A stretch of 38,128 nt of DNA from Mucilaginibacter polytrichastri (GTDB taxonomy: Bacteria > Bacteroidota > Bacteroidia > Sphingobacteriales > Sphingobacteriaceae): the NCBI RefSeq assembly GCF_001911425.1, contig NZ_MPPL01000001.1, positions 1,236,952-1,275,079 of the forward strand. Reading direction: 5' to 3'. The notes beneath the pieces are model-generated. The model ran no database searches. It had not been told where the DNA came from and worked only from the letters and a program-made list of their open reading frames with translations. This document shows positions 13,762 to 22,883 of the stretch, in pieces (positions within the stretch are counted from its first letter, which is position 1; every line of letters starts with the position of its first letter). A program made the translations under genes and the position numbers.

Positions 13762-16700
13762 ATGCAAATTTTTACGCTCTCTTATAGGAGGCGGCTTATT
13801 AAAACACTATTGGTTATGAAGCTTATTACCCTTCTTATCATTTTGGCCTGTTTTAAAGTGTCTGCTTCCGTCTATGCACAAACTATTACCCTTAAAGAAA
13901 AAAATGCCCCGCTGACTAAAGTATTCAAGCAGATCGAGCAGCAAAGTGGCTACAGCTTTTTCTACAAAAATGAGATGCTAAAGCAAATGCAAAAAGTCAG
14001 CATTACCGTTCAAAATGCTTCCCTAACAGATGTATTAGAAAAATGCTTCAGCAACCAGACGCTGACTTATGAGGTCATCGACAATACGATCATTGTCAAG
14101 ACAAAAGAAAAGCCAGTAGTGCAAAAGGTTAAAATCTTATTCACCAGTCCAATACTTATTAAAGGACGTGTAACAGATACCGCAGGGCGTGCCCTGCCGG
14201 GCGCGCTAATTAAGGTTAAAGGAACCGATAAAGCTGTTACAGCAAATGATGATGGCGAATTTGAGATCACTGGAGTTGACGAAAAAGCGATATTGGTGAT
14301 CACATATGTGGGATATATTACTACTGAAGTCCCGGTAAATGAGAATACGGCACTCGCTATAATGTTGCAGCCTGATATTGCGCTGCTAAACGTAGTAAAA
14401 ATTGTTTCAACCGGATACCAGAGTATCCCAAAAGAGCGGGCAACGGGTAGCTTTGCGCAACCTACCAAACAAATTTATGATGTGAGGGTAGCACCCGACG
14501 TGATCAGTAAATTATCAGGGATAACAAGCGGATTGGTCTTTAACGCGAATACCACAAATACGCTGTCAGGAAAAACAGATATAAACATTCGCGGGCAATC
14601 CACGATTTTCGCCAATTCCCAGCCCTTGATCGTAGTCGATAACTTTGCCTACAGTGGCGATATTAGCAGTATTAATCCCAATGATGTGGAGGATGTCACA
14701 ATTTTAAAAGATGCGGCAGCCGCATCAATTTGGGGGGTACGTGCCGGGAACGGTGTCATTGTCATCCGCACAAAACGTGGTAGCAGGAATAAAGCCCCGC
14801 AAATCAGCTTTAACGCGAATATAACAGTAGCTCAAAAGCCGGACTTGAAATATGATCCGAATTATATTGCATCAACAGATTTTATTGAAGTAGAAAAATT
14901 CCTGTTTACAAAAGGGAAATATGACGGCTTTTTAAACAATCCATATACCGCAGTTTCACCAGTAGTAGAACTATTGGCCGCCAAGCGGGCCGGACAAATT
15001 GGCCAAAATGAGGCTGATCTTCAGATTGGAGCCTTAGCAAATAATGATGTACGGGATGATATATCAAAATATTTCTATAAGAAAGCTGTAAACCAACAAT
15101 ATGCATTAGCAATTTCTGGTGGCAGCGACAAGTCATCTTACTATTTTTCTACAGGTTATGATAAGAGTCTACAGAATCTCAAAAATAATAGTTCGGACAG
15201 GCTTACCATAAACTCGCGAAATACTTTTTACATGCTCAAAGGGCTGGAATTAACCGCTGACATAAATTACATCAAAAGCTCGCGGAGGCAGGATAATATT
15301 GTTACCCAACTTATAACCGGAGGAAATTACAGTGCAATCTATCCCTACGCCAAATTTGCAGACACCCAAGGCAACCCTTTATCCATTGTAAAGCAATACA
15401 AAAAATCTTTCGTAGATGCAGCGCCGGCCAGCGGGTACCTTGACTGGTCATTCTACCCGCTAAAAGAACTGGGGCTGCAGGACAACACAGTGCAGTACTC
15501 GGACATTCGCCTGAGCCCGTCCTTAAAATATAACATTATTAAAGGGCTTAATGCAGAAGTAAAGTATCAGTATGAAAATTACAGTACTGATACCCGTAAC
15601 CTGCAGGGACAGGAAACATTTTACACGCGCAACCTAATCAACCAGTATGCTGAGTTTACAGACAACAGGGTTACGGGCTACAATATCCCTTTAGGCGGCA
15701 TCCTGTTCCAGGGGAATACAAGGATGGCTTCTTACAACATCAGGGGCCAGGTAAATTATTCGGCAAGCTGGGCAAAACACGAACTATCAATTCTTGCTGG
15801 TTACGAGCAGAGCCAGGCTGTAACAAGTGGATCATCCTCTATTTTGTATGGATATAATGATGATACGGGCAGCTTTACAAATGTAAACTTTGCAACCAAC
15901 TATCCGCAAAATCCGCTGGGGAATTATGGGCCCGTGTCCAATAGCGCAGGGACGAGCCGGATAACCGACCGTGTCCGGTCTAAATTTGCAAATGCGGCTT
16001 ATACGTATAACCGCCGATATACAATTTCCGCCAGTGGGAGGATCGACGGATCAAACTATTTCGGGGTTGACGCCAATTTAAAAAGTGTGCCTTTATGGTC
16101 GGTGGGTGCTAAATGGAATATTGCTGAAGAAGGTTTTTACCACCTGGCATGGCTGCCAACATTGCAATTGCGCACGTCTTACGGCTACAATGGCAACCTA
16201 AACAGGTCTATCGCAGGCGTTACAACCTTTCGCTCCGCCTCAAATAGCTCTTGGACCAATTTCCCCTATGCGACGGTTTCAAATTTCGGCAATCCAGACC
16301 TTACATGGGAGAAGTCAGCAATTACGAATATCGGTGTTGATTTTGGGACGAAGGCGGGCAGGCTCTCAGGGAGCCTTGAATATTTTTCGCGCAAGGGCAC
16401 TAACCTGATCGGCGATAAATCTATGGCGCCAAGTTCAGGCCTAACTGTTTTTCGCGGCAATTACGCAGACATGGTCGCAAAAGGATTTGATATACAATTG
16501 ACTTCAAAGAACCTCGATGGCCCGGTCAAGTGGTCAACAACACTGCTGGGCAGCCACGCCGTGGAAAGAGTAAGCCGTTACGATGCGCCAATATTAGCAG
16601 CCCTGGCAGTAAACGCAAACGGGACAGGCAATTCTATAAGCCCCTTTCAGGGGTACCCGGTTTATAGTATCTGGAGCTATAAGTGGGCTGGGCTTGATCC

Positions 16701-17295
16701 TGCCAATGGTGATCCGCAAGGGTACGACGCAAACGGAAATATAAGTAAGGATTACGCAATACTGACCAGCCCGGACTCTTTAAAAAGGTTGGTATACAGC
16801 GGCTCTGCCCGTCCCACATATTTTGGTGGTATCAGCAATACCTTTTCATACCGCAACTTTACCCTTAGCGTCAACGTCTCTTATAAGTTTGGCTACTATT
16901 TCCGCCGGGGCTCAATAAGTTACACCACTTTATTTAACAACTGGACAGGCCAGAATAAGGAGATCGCCCAGCGGTGGCAATCTCCGGGCGATGAAAAAAT
17001 CACCAATGTCCCGTCTATGGTATATCCCGGGGATTATAATCGCGATGCTTTTTATAATTTCTCTAAAGTTACGGTTGAAAAAGCCGACCACATACGTCTA
17101 CAGGATATCAGCCTAAGTTATGAGCTATCCAAGCAGAAGATCCACAAGCTGCCTTTCGAGCACATCTCCATATACGGCTACGCAAACAACCTGGCCATAT
17201 TGTGGCGCGCAAATAAATTGGGCCTTGATCCGGATTATCCCACCGGCTATCCCACGCCAAAGACGTTTGCACTCGGCATTAAAGGAAGTTTTTAA
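13762..17295 (+). CDS. SusC/RagA-type TonB-dependent outer membrane receptor with STN domain
   Basis: This complete receptor of 1177 aa has a signal peptide ending SVYAQ (residue 40). The STN domain (about 41-115, QTITLKEKNAPLTKVFKQIE onward) contacts FecR. A carboxypeptidase-D-like regulatory domain (about 132-203) is followed by the plug (about 240-345, with DINIRGQ, ILKDAAAASIWGVRAGNGVI) and a long beta-barrel ending ALGIKGSF. It forms the outer membrane pore of a SusC/SusD importer energised by TonB. The STN domain shows that this receptor also signals to the FecR at 11585 and the sigma factor at 10178. The substrate cannot be told; no glycoside hydrolase lies nearby, and a thioredoxin follows, so a peptide- or metal-related ligand is as likely as a glycan. 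susD starts 16 bp after its stop. Confidence 0.95.
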   Translation: MQIFTLSYRRRLIKTLLVMKLITLLIILACFKVSASVYAQTITLKEKNAPLTKVFKQIEQQSGYSFFYKNEMLKQMQKVSITVQNASLTDVLEKCFSNQTLTYEVIDNTIIVKTKEKPVVQKVKILFTSPILIKGRVTDTAGRALPGALIKVKGTDKAVTANDDGEFEITGVDEKAILVITYVGYITTEVPVNENTALAIMLQPDIALLNVVKIVSTGYQSIPKERATGSFAQPTKQIYDVRVAPDVISKLSGITSGLVFNANTTNTLSGKTDINIRGQSTIFANSQPLIVVDNFAYSGDISSINPNDVEDVTILKDAAAASIWGVRAGNGVIVIRTKRGSRNKAPQISFNANITVAQKPDLKYDPNYIASTDFIEVEKFLFTKGKYDGFLNNPYTAVSPVVELLAAKRAGQIGQNEADLQIGALANNDVRDDISKYFYKKAVNQQYALAISGGSDKSSYYFSTGYDKSLQNLKNNSSDRLTINSRNTFYMLKGLELTADINYIKSSRRQDNIVTQLITGGNYSAIYPYAKFADTQGNPLSIVKQYKKSFVDAAPASGYLDWSFYPLKELGLQDNTVQYSDIRLSPSLKYNIIKGLNAEVKYQYENYSTDTRNLQGQETFYTRNLINQYAEFTDNRVTGYNIPLGGILFQGNTRMASYNIRGQVNYSASWAKHELSILAGYEQSQAVTSGSSSILYGYNDDTGSFTNVNFATNYPQNPLGNYGPVSNSAGTSRITDRVRSKFANAAYTYNRRYTISASGRIDGSNYFGVDANLKSVPLWSVGAKWNIAEEGFYHLAWLPTLQLRTSYGYNGNLNRSIAGVTTFRSASNSSWTNFPYATVSNFGNPDLTWEKSAITNIGVDFGTKAGRLSGSLEYFSRKGTNLIGDKSMAPSSGLTVFRGNYADMVAKGFDIQLTSKNLDGPVKWSTTLLGSHAVERVSRYDAPILAALAVNANGTGNSISPFQGYPVYSIWSYKWAGLDPANGDPQGYDANGNISKDYAILTSPDSLKRLVYSGSARPTYFGGISNTFSYRNFTLSVNVSYKFGYYFRRGSISYTTLFNNWTGQNKEIAQRWQSPGDEKITNVPSMVYPGDYNRDAFYNFSKVTVEKADHIRLQDISLSYELSKQKIHKLPFEHISIYGYANNLAILWRANKLGLDPDYPTGYPTPKTFALGIKGSF

Positions 17296-17311
17296 TTATG
17301 AATCAAAGAGT

Positions 17312-18709
17312 ATGAAAACTATATATATAAAACACATAAAAAATTTATCCTTAGCCTTGGGGTTCCTAAGCCTTTTTTGTCTTGCCTCCTGCAAAAAAGA
17401 CTGGCTTGACGCGAAACCGGACCAGGCATTGATTGTTCCGGGTACGGTGCAAGATTACCAAGCGCTACTTGATAATAATACCGACACCTATTTATTTAAT
17501 ACGACCCAGCCCGCACTATGCGAGACGATGAGTGATGACTATTTCGTATCGAAGGCGTCGTGGCAAAGCTTTGGCCTTGTACAGGACCGGAATGCCTATG
17601 TTTGGGCCAGGGAAATTTACGAGGGTGAAAACAGCTTTGACTGGGATTATTGCTATAAAAGGATATTACACGCTAATGTAATCCTCGACGGTATCGAAAA
17701 GGTTGCAAAAAACGATGCCAATACTGCTTCATGGAATAATGTAAAGGGTTCAGCCCTGTTTTACCGGAGCTTCGACTTTTTTAACCTTGCACAGGAATTT
17801 TGCAAAACCTATGATAAGTCCACTGCGGCCACGGACTTAGGTATCGTGCTAAAGTTATCTTCCAATTTAAATGATAAGGCATCCAGGTCAACCGTAGCAC
17901 AAACCTATAGCCAGGTCATAAATGACCTTCTAATGGCAGCAAAGCTGCTGCCTGTAATGCAGCGCTTTCCCAGCCGGCCTTCTTCGGTTGCCGCATATGG
18001 GCTCCTGGCGCGGGTATACCTGATAATGGGCGATTATGAGAACGCAAAATTATATGCGGAGAAGTCTCTGGGACTTTACGGGGAGCTTATAGATTATAAT
18101 ACCTTAAGCCTTACCGATGAGCCCGCGCTGCCACGGTTCAATAAGGAAGTTACCTTTTACAGTTTTCTCAATATATTCGATTCCAGTAATTGTTATTCGC
18201 CTTACGTAAATATAGATTCTACCCTCTATAATACATATAGTAGCAACGATCTGCGTAAGGCGATTTATTTCAAGGACGTGTCGGGGGTTATTACCTATAA
18301 GGGTGGTTATTATAACGATTATAGTTATTCGGGTGGCTTACAAACCGATGAGATGTACCTGATATCTGCTGAGTGTAATGCCCGCCTGGGCGCTCTACCA
18401 GAAGCTTTAAAATCCTTAAATACCCTGCTTAATACCAGGTGGGTTACCGGGACATTTACGCCTTATACCGCTACCAGCGCTGATGCACTACTGCCGCAAA
18501 TCCTGCTAGAGCGCCGAAAGGAATTAATTTTCAGGAGCCTGAGATGGCCTGACCTAAGAAGGCTTAATAAAGAGCCGCGGTTTGCAAAGACCCTGACCCG
18601 AAACCTGGATGGGGTTATTTACACACTTCCCCCCAACGATCTGCGCTATGTGCTCCCGATACCGGAAAATGAAATTAAATTAAGTGGCATTGAACAAAAT
18701 CCAAGATAA
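17312..18709 (+). CDS. SusD/RagB-type surface lipoprotein
   Basis: This 465-aa lipoprotein has a signal peptide and lipobox (GFLSLFCLASC, cysteine near residue 27). The N-terminal part (DWLDAKPDQALIVPGTVQDY) and the C-terminal block RSLRWPDLRRLN...LPIPENEI are typical of the RagB/SusD family, helical TPR-rich proteins that cap the SusC barrel and bind the substrate. The frame is open upstream into susC, but the ATG at 17312, directly before the signal peptide, is the start. The stop overlaps the start of the thioredoxin gene by one base (TAATG), so the operon is tightly coupled. The protein is shorter than many polysaccharide-binding SusDs. Confidence 0.93.
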   Translation: MKTIYIKHIKNLSLALGFLSLFCLASCKKDWLDAKPDQALIVPGTVQDYQALLDNNTDTYLFNTTQPALCETMSDDYFVSKASWQSFGLVQDRNAYVWAREIYEGENSFDWDYCYKRILHANVILDGIEKVAKNDANTASWNNVKGSALFYRSFDFFNLAQEFCKTYDKSTAATDLGIVLKLSSNLNDKASRSTVAQTYSQVINDLLMAAKLLPVMQRFPSRPSSVAAYGLLARVYLIMGDYENAKLYAEKSLGLYGELIDYNTLSLTDEPALPRFNKEVTFYSFLNIFDSSNCYSPYVNIDSTLYNTYSSNDLRKAIYFKDVSGVITYKGGYYNDYSYSGGLQTDEMYLISAECNARLGALPEALKSLNTLLNTRWVTGTFTPYTATSADALLPQILLERRKELIFRSLRWPDLRRLNKEPRFAKTLTRNLDGVIYTLPPNDLRYVLPIPENEIKLSGIEQNPR

Positions 18710-20235
18710 TGAAGACAACATATAATTCTATAAAACTGTTTTTTTTGCTGATATCCATTTCATTTTGCAGGCAATCACTCGCCGCACAGCGATTGGTTTC
18801 ACCAGACAGCGTTATCCTGACGGGCACCATTAATAAAAAATTCGCCGGGGATTCTGCCCTGCTAATTGTCCACGGCCAATTCTATCTTCAAACTGCACCT
18901 TTACAATTTGCACAAAACACGCTCAAGGCCGCTATTGGAAGTGACGGGGAGTTTGCCTTTAAGATCGGCAGCCCAAATTCCCCCTTCCACATATCGGTGG
19001 CCTTCCCTGATGATTTTGACAAGTCAGGAGAACTCAAAAATCCCCTGCACATTGCCAATTATCTTGTTGAACCGGGCAACAACATCCAGATCAGGCAAAA
19101 AAACGACAGCCTGTTTTTTTCGGGGACTGGAGCCGCGCTGTTTGATACGCAGTACAGATTGCAGCGACTGACACAAAATCAGATAAAAGGCGATACATTG
19201 TTTGGATATAATGAAAACCCACAGCGATGGCTACAAATACAGGATGCCCACCTCGATGAAATCATAGGAACCCTTGAAAAATCGAAAGTACTATTATCTC
19301 CGCTATCTTACAGGATTATCAAGGCTGACTATGTTGGTGATAACAGGCAATGGGTTTTTGAAATAATGCAGTTCACGGGATTTAATCATAGAACGCCGAC
19401 TGGAAAGAATAACAAGATTGTTTTTGAGGACCTAAGAAACCGTACAGACCTTATCTCAAAAGACAGCCTGGAGGCTTTATCTCCAAAATATGTCTATTTC
19501 CTTTATACCCGGTTAGTCACTCAGGGTATGTACGCCTGGGCGGAACAGCATGACGGGGCTAACGGGTTGGATGTAAATCTATTTGGCGTTATGAAAAACG
19601 GCTATGATGGCCTTGTAAGGGATAAGCTGCTTTATTTTTGGCTTTATAAACGAAGGGCGAATAACGAGCTAAGGCCATTCTATATAGATAGTGCCTTGTC
19701 CATAGTTAAAACACCTTATTTCAGAGATTTGATAATTAATGAGAATAAGGCTTTTGAGAAGGGTAAGCCTGTAATAGATTTTGATTTTAGTGACAAAAAA
19801 GATAAAAGCTGGAATTTGAATGATTTCAAAGGGAAGGTAGTACTTCTTGATCTGTGGTTTTCCGGATGTTCGGGTTGCGTGGCAGTGGCAAAAGGGCTTC
19901 CTAATGTGGAGCATGCCCTCAAAGGCCGAAGTGATATTGCCTTTGTCAGCCTTTCGATAGACAAAAATAGGAGCCAATGGCTGCAAAGCGTCTCGAAGAA
20001 TCCTACAGGCCAGCACTATACCCATTATACAACCCCGTCTACTATATACTTATATACCAATGGTTCAGGTACAAATAATAAATTTATAAAAACATACGTA
20101 CCAGCTAATGGCTATCCGCAGCTTCTGATCATTGATAAAGATGGTGCCATCTATAACACCAATCCCTCGAAACCTTGGGACAGGCCAGGGGAAGAAAACC
20201 TTATCGCAGAACTTCGCGAGGCGCTTAATAAGTAA
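18709..20235 (+). CDS. TlpA-like thioredoxin-fold protein of the envelope
   Basis: This 508-aa protein has a signal peptide (FFLLISISF, cleavage near SLAA-Q). A long N-terminal domain of unknown fold (about 30-345) precedes a C-terminal redoxin domain (about 355-505) with VVLLDLWFSGCSGC and the redox motif C387-S-G-C390. TlpA/ResA-like proteins reduce or exchange disulfides in the envelope. The gene overlaps susD by one base and ends at a bidirectional terminator. Its place in the operon suggests that the imported or sensed ligand is a thiol/disulfide protein or peptide; note the Cys-containing DUF6520 peptide and MauE just across the terminator (inference). Confidence 0.85.
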   Translation: MKTTYNSIKLFFLLISISFCRQSLAAQRLVSPDSVILTGTINKKFAGDSALLIVHGQFYLQTAPLQFAQNTLKAAIGSDGEFAFKIGSPNSPFHISVAFPDDFDKSGELKNPLHIANYLVEPGNNIQIRQKNDSLFFSGTGAALFDTQYRLQRLTQNQIKGDTLFGYNENPQRWLQIQDAHLDEIIGTLEKSKVLLSPLSYRIIKADYVGDNRQWVFEIMQFTGFNHRTPTGKNNKIVFEDLRNRTDLISKDSLEALSPKYVYFLYTRLVTQGMYAWAEQHDGANGLDVNLFGVMKNGYDGLVRDKLLYFWLYKRRANNELRPFYIDSALSIVKTPYFRDLIINENKAFEKGKPVIDFDFSDKKDKSWNLNDFKGKVVLLDLWFSGCSGCVAVAKGLPNVEHALKGRSDIAFVSLSIDKNRSQWLQSVSKNPTGQHYTHYTTPSTIYLYTNGSGTNNKFIKTYVPANGYPQLLIIDKDGAIYNTNPSKPWDRPGEENLIAELREALNK

Positions 20236-20249
20236 TTTTCGGTAAAATA

Positions 20250-20278
20250 AAATGCAGGTAGCAACGCTACCTGCATTT
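20250..20278. terminator. Bidirectional terminator between tlpA-like and DUF6520 genes
   Basis: A perfect 13-bp inverted repeat, AAATGCAGGTAGC / GCTACCTGCATTT, with a 3-nt loop sits 15 bp after the tlpA-like stop and 7 bp from the convergent DUF6520 stop. A/T tracts on both sides suit termination in both directions. Confidence 0.8.
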
Positions 20279-20284
20279 ATTCCT

Positions 20285-20599
20285 TTACGACCCAAGATAA
20301 TTGCCATTTTGGATGGTACCCTGCACGGCATCTGCCGCAGGATTGGCACCATCGGCGGGAGTACTGGATTGCGACCAAACCGATTTACAAATATTGGTTG
20401 TACTCGTACCGCAATTTGATGGCGAAGCCCTGTAAATATAGTCAGTGCGGTTGTTTGTTGTAGTGTGAGCTACATGTACAAAGGTGTAATCCGCGAAAGC
20501 ACCATTATTTTCTTTGGGTGCATCGGCTTTTGCAGTTGTGAACGCGCTGCCCACAGCAAACACAACGGCTACTGCAAGCATGATCTGAAATCTTTTCAT
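20285..20599 (-). CDS. DUF6520-type secreted small protein with two cysteines
   Basis: This 104-aa protein starts MKRFQIMLAVAVVFAVGSAF with TTAKADA after it, a signal peptide. The mature part of about 80 residues is small, polar and Asn/Thr/Ser-rich, with only two cysteines, C63 and C71, spaced to form one disulfide (NCGTSTTNIC). Size, the AFTT motif after the signal and the late Cys pair fit DUF6520, a Bacteroidota family of unknown function. The start at 20599 is chosen because the upstream extension has no signal-like features. It is 76 bp downstream of mauE on the same strand, which suggests that its disulfide depends on MauE (inference). Confidence 0.7.
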   Translation of the reverse strand: MKRFQIMLAVAVVFAVGSAFTTAKADAPKENNGAFADYTFVHVAHTTTNNRTDYIYRASPSNCGTSTTNICKSVWSQSSTPADGANPAADAVQGTIQNGNYLGS

Positions 20600-20675
20600 A
20601 AGATAAAATAATTGGAAAATATTGCCTACTCTGTAAGGTTTTCGGCTTCCCCTTATAATCCTGGCCAGGATGTAT

Positions 20676-21122
20676 TTATGTGGCGTGGCCACTTGTCGTT
20701 TGTATTGAATAATGTTTACGGTTTAACCTAATGCCTATGAAGCTGATGGCAACGAAGCACAGGTTGAAAACAAGGTGTTGCGGCCATGTAAGATTTTTAA
20801 TGACACCACCACAGCTACAGGGGACATAGGAAAAACCATTAAGCATGACCATTGCGGTGTAAAGGGTAAATAAACCGATCAGGAGTAGCGATCCAAAAAG
20901 GCCTGCTTCCCTTGTCTTGTTAAATAAAAGCGCAGCCACAATGGAAAGTTCAAGCGAAGGCACAACCCATATCAAAACCGGGGTTAGCTCATTAGGGAAT
21001 GGCTGGTTATTCATATCGCTGGCAAAGCCCTCAAAGTCTAAAAATTTATTTATAGCAGTGTATAGAAATAAAAGGACTAACAGTGCTGTAATGATCTCTA
21101 AGATTATTTTTCTGTTTAGCAT
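20676..21122 (-). CDS. MauE/DoxX-like membrane redox protein
   Basis: This 148-aa protein has four membrane helices: about 6-25, 49-67, 76-95 and 115-132. Between helices 3 and 4 is VPCSCGGVIKNLTWPQHL, with C102 and C104 and the WPQHL stretch characteristic of MauE in Bacteroidota. MauE was named for its need in methylamine dehydrogenase maturation, where it is thought to help disulfide formation; the fold resembles VKOR/DoxX. There are no mau genes here, so the substrate must be something else, most simply the adjacent two-cysteine DUF6520 protein. It lies between that gene (76 bp) and the MauE-like gene (49 bp). Confidence 0.82.
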   Translation of the reverse strand: MLNRKIILEIITALLVLLFLYTAINKFLDFEGFASDMNNQPFPNELTPVLIWVVPSLELSIVAALLFNKTREAGLFGSLLLIGLFTLYTAMVMLNGFSYVPCSCGGVIKNLTWPQHLVFNLCFVAISFIGIRLNRKHYSIQTTSGHAT

Positions 21123-21171
21123 ATTTTATCTTTTACATATTCATGTTTTATGTCGGTCTTAGCTTATCGGT

Positions 21172-21696
21172 TTATCCTTTAAAGTCGGCAAGAACTAATA
21201 CTGTTTTGGATTTGGGGATTCTTAGATTATAGAAATAACCCGTTATCGCAACGTTGAGCAGGGCAAGATGTAAAAGTAAAAGCTGTTGCCAACCTGGCAG
21301 CTTACCCAATAGGTAGATACACGCGTAGGGGCGTTTTGAGGAAATGCTCCCTTTTAGCCATGACAACAAGCTTATATAACACGCAAATATTAATGTACTC
21401 ATCAAAAAAGCATCGCGATAAACCGTTGACGGCGCACGAGTAAACAGGGCGGCTATTAGACAGCCGATGGCTCCTATCTCAAAGCTGATCGCAAAAGTCC
21501 CTAAAAGCATCACTACAGGTGCCCAATAATCCGGAGTGCTTAGGGGGATATCCGGTGGATCGCCTTCAAGTGTATAAAGGGTAGTTGGAGGTATATCCCT
21601 AATGAAGAACGTATAGATGAACTTGTCAATTAGGTCGTAGAGAAAGATGCCAGTCAAAAGAAAGGCTCCCGCCTGAATAATAAATTTTGATCGCAT
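21172..21696 (-). CDS. MauE-like four-helix membrane protein lacking the cysteine pair
   Basis: This 174-aa protein has membrane helices at about 5-25, 59-83, 95-114 and 136-155, the same layout as the neighbouring MauE. Its loop before helix 4, KRPYACIYLLGKLPGWQQLL, aligns with the CSCGG...WPQHL loop but keeps only one cysteine (C126). A longer loop follows helix 1. It is probably a diverged paralogue that lost the redox motif, perhaps a partner or scaffold; alternatively an unrelated DoxX-like protein. It is the first gene after LytTR regulator 2 and heads the mauE-DUF6520 unit. Confidence 0.62.
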   Translation of the reverse strand: MRSKFIIQAGAFLLTGIFLYDLIDKFIYTFFIRDIPPTTLYTLEGDPPDIPLSTPDYWAPVVMLLGTFAISFEIGAIGCLIAALFTRAPSTVYRDAFLMSTLIFACYISLLSWLKGSISSKRPYACIYLLGKLPGWQQLLLLHLALLNVAITGYFYNLRIPKSKTVLVLADFKG

Positions 21697-21832
21697 GTTT
21701 AACCAAAATAAAAATTAGATGGTAAACGCCGGGGTGTTAAGTATCTGGTTCTTATAAAGAAGCGCAGTAAGGTGTCGGTTGTAAATGTATATCAATTCAC
21801 CAACAAGAAACAAGTGCAAAATTTCGAGTTTG

Positions 21833-21850
21833 TTTATAAGTACCTATAAA
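21833..21850. promoter_or_regulatory. Near-perfect 18-bp palindrome upstream of the MauE operon
   Basis: TTTATAAGTACCTATAAA is symmetric except at one base pair. It lies 137 bp upstream of the MauE-like gene. It shares TTTA and GTACCTA with the palindrome at 22911-22927 in front of LytTR regulator 2, so both may bind one regulator (inference). Confidence 0.4.
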
Positions 21851-21911
21851 TCAGTTAAAAGACAGTTCTTATCGTTTAAATGCGAAATATGCCTATGCTG
21901 TTGCATCAAAA

Positions 21912-21948
21912 TTTGCGCGAAAGTGCCTTTTTTTTGCGTAAAAGTTGC
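21912..21948. repeat. Two direct repeats with 21-bp period (candidate LytTR sites)
   Basis: TTTGCGCGAAAGTGCC (21912-21927) and TTTGCGTAAAAGTTGC (21933-21948) match at 12 of 16 positions and start exactly 21 bp apart. They lie 30 bp downstream of the LytTR regulator 2 gene and upstream of the MauE operon, the same arrangement as at LytTR regulator 1, with a different repeat sequence. Confidence 0.55.
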
Positions 21949-21977
21949 AGCCAATTTTCTTTATTTTTTCAAAAGCG

Positions 21978-22883
21978 TCATTTTTCTTCCTGCGCTTTAG
22001 TAAAAGCCTGTAGGAAGCTTGTCAGGTATACTCTTCCAACGATTAATTTTTCATCGCCCAGAACTTTAAAAATTTCCTTATACTTTAATATTGGGACGAG
22101 GTGCAATATGTTTCTTGCTTTTGCTTTTCCATAACCATTGACAACCTGAAGGTTAATTATTACGCCTTTTGATATCCTGCAAAACCCTTCCTTAGATAGC
22201 CTTTTTTCCATGCTTGAAATAGTTTCATTGCGAATATATTTTTCGTTATCGTTAGTTATAATTATAGTTTTTCTTTCCGCGCTATAAACGCAAAGGATAT
22301 TTGCTATAAATAATTGGATATGCGTACCCCTGTAATCTAAATTTAACACACTTTGATGCACTGCCGGCCTCTTAGTTTCTTCATAAGGTACTGGAAGTTC
22401 AGTTGCATCTGTTTCCCGGTTATCTTGTTTAGTATCCTTATCAGGGTTCGTTTCTCTTTTAAAGAAAAAAAAATAGCAGTTATAGTATATATTTAATAAA
22501 ACCATAAAGCAAATGATATACATAAAATCCTCACCTAGAAAACCGTTATCGAGAATACTATATCCATTTGCACCAAAGTATATGGCCATACTTGTAAAAT
22601 CAACTAAGAGTGGTAGTCCAAGGCTCAAAAGGATTTGCAACATCAAACGCATAAATGGTTCAGCCCGCCATCTGTAATGAGTATCAAGCCAGATAGTGGT
22701 ATGATAAACAATATTGACCATAACAAGTGCAATAAAAAAACTGAAAAGTAGCACCCAATAAAAGCCGGGGGATATTAAAGCACTTAAGATTTCGTTCAGA
22801 TGTCCGTATAATACGGAGTAAAGCGCCCCGCCTAAAGCCGCGAGAACACGCAGCTTCTTACTGCTGTAAGGAATGGGTTTCAT
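21978..22883 (-). CDS. Membrane-anchored LytTR transcriptional regulator 2
   Basis: This 301-aa protein has four membrane helices (about 11-28, 38-62, 80-105, 117-140), a charged linker (142-175) and a C-terminal LytTR DNA-binding domain (about 183-295, with ETISSMEKRL and FCRISKGVIINL). It has the same architecture as regulator 1 and is probably its distant paralogue; the membrane part resembles the stand-alone protein at 23271-23747 more closely (NGFL..D and NIYY motifs). No receiver domain is present. A palindrome lies 28 bp before the ATG and phased repeats lie 30 bp after the stop. The expected target is the MauE-like/mauE/DUF6520 operon. Confidence 0.9.
   Translation of the reverse strand: MKPIPYSSKKLRVLAALGGALYSVLYGHLNEILSALISPGFYWVLLFSFFIALVMVNIVYHTTIWLDTHYRWRAEPFMRLMLQILLSLGLPLLVDFTSMAIYFGANGYSILDNGFLGEDFMYIICFMVLLNIYYNCYFFFFKRETNPDKDTKQDNRETDATELPVPYEETKRPAVHQSVLNLDYRGTHIQLFIANILCVYSAERKTIIITNDNEKYIRNETISSMEKRLSKEGFCRISKGVIINLQVVNGYGKAKARNILHLVPILKYKEIFKVLGDEKLIVGRVYLTSFLQAFTKAQEEK

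Noticed and set aside
19669..20025. Minus-strand frames inside the TlpA-like gene
   Set aside because: Antisense shadows of a gene with a clear thioredoxin motif.
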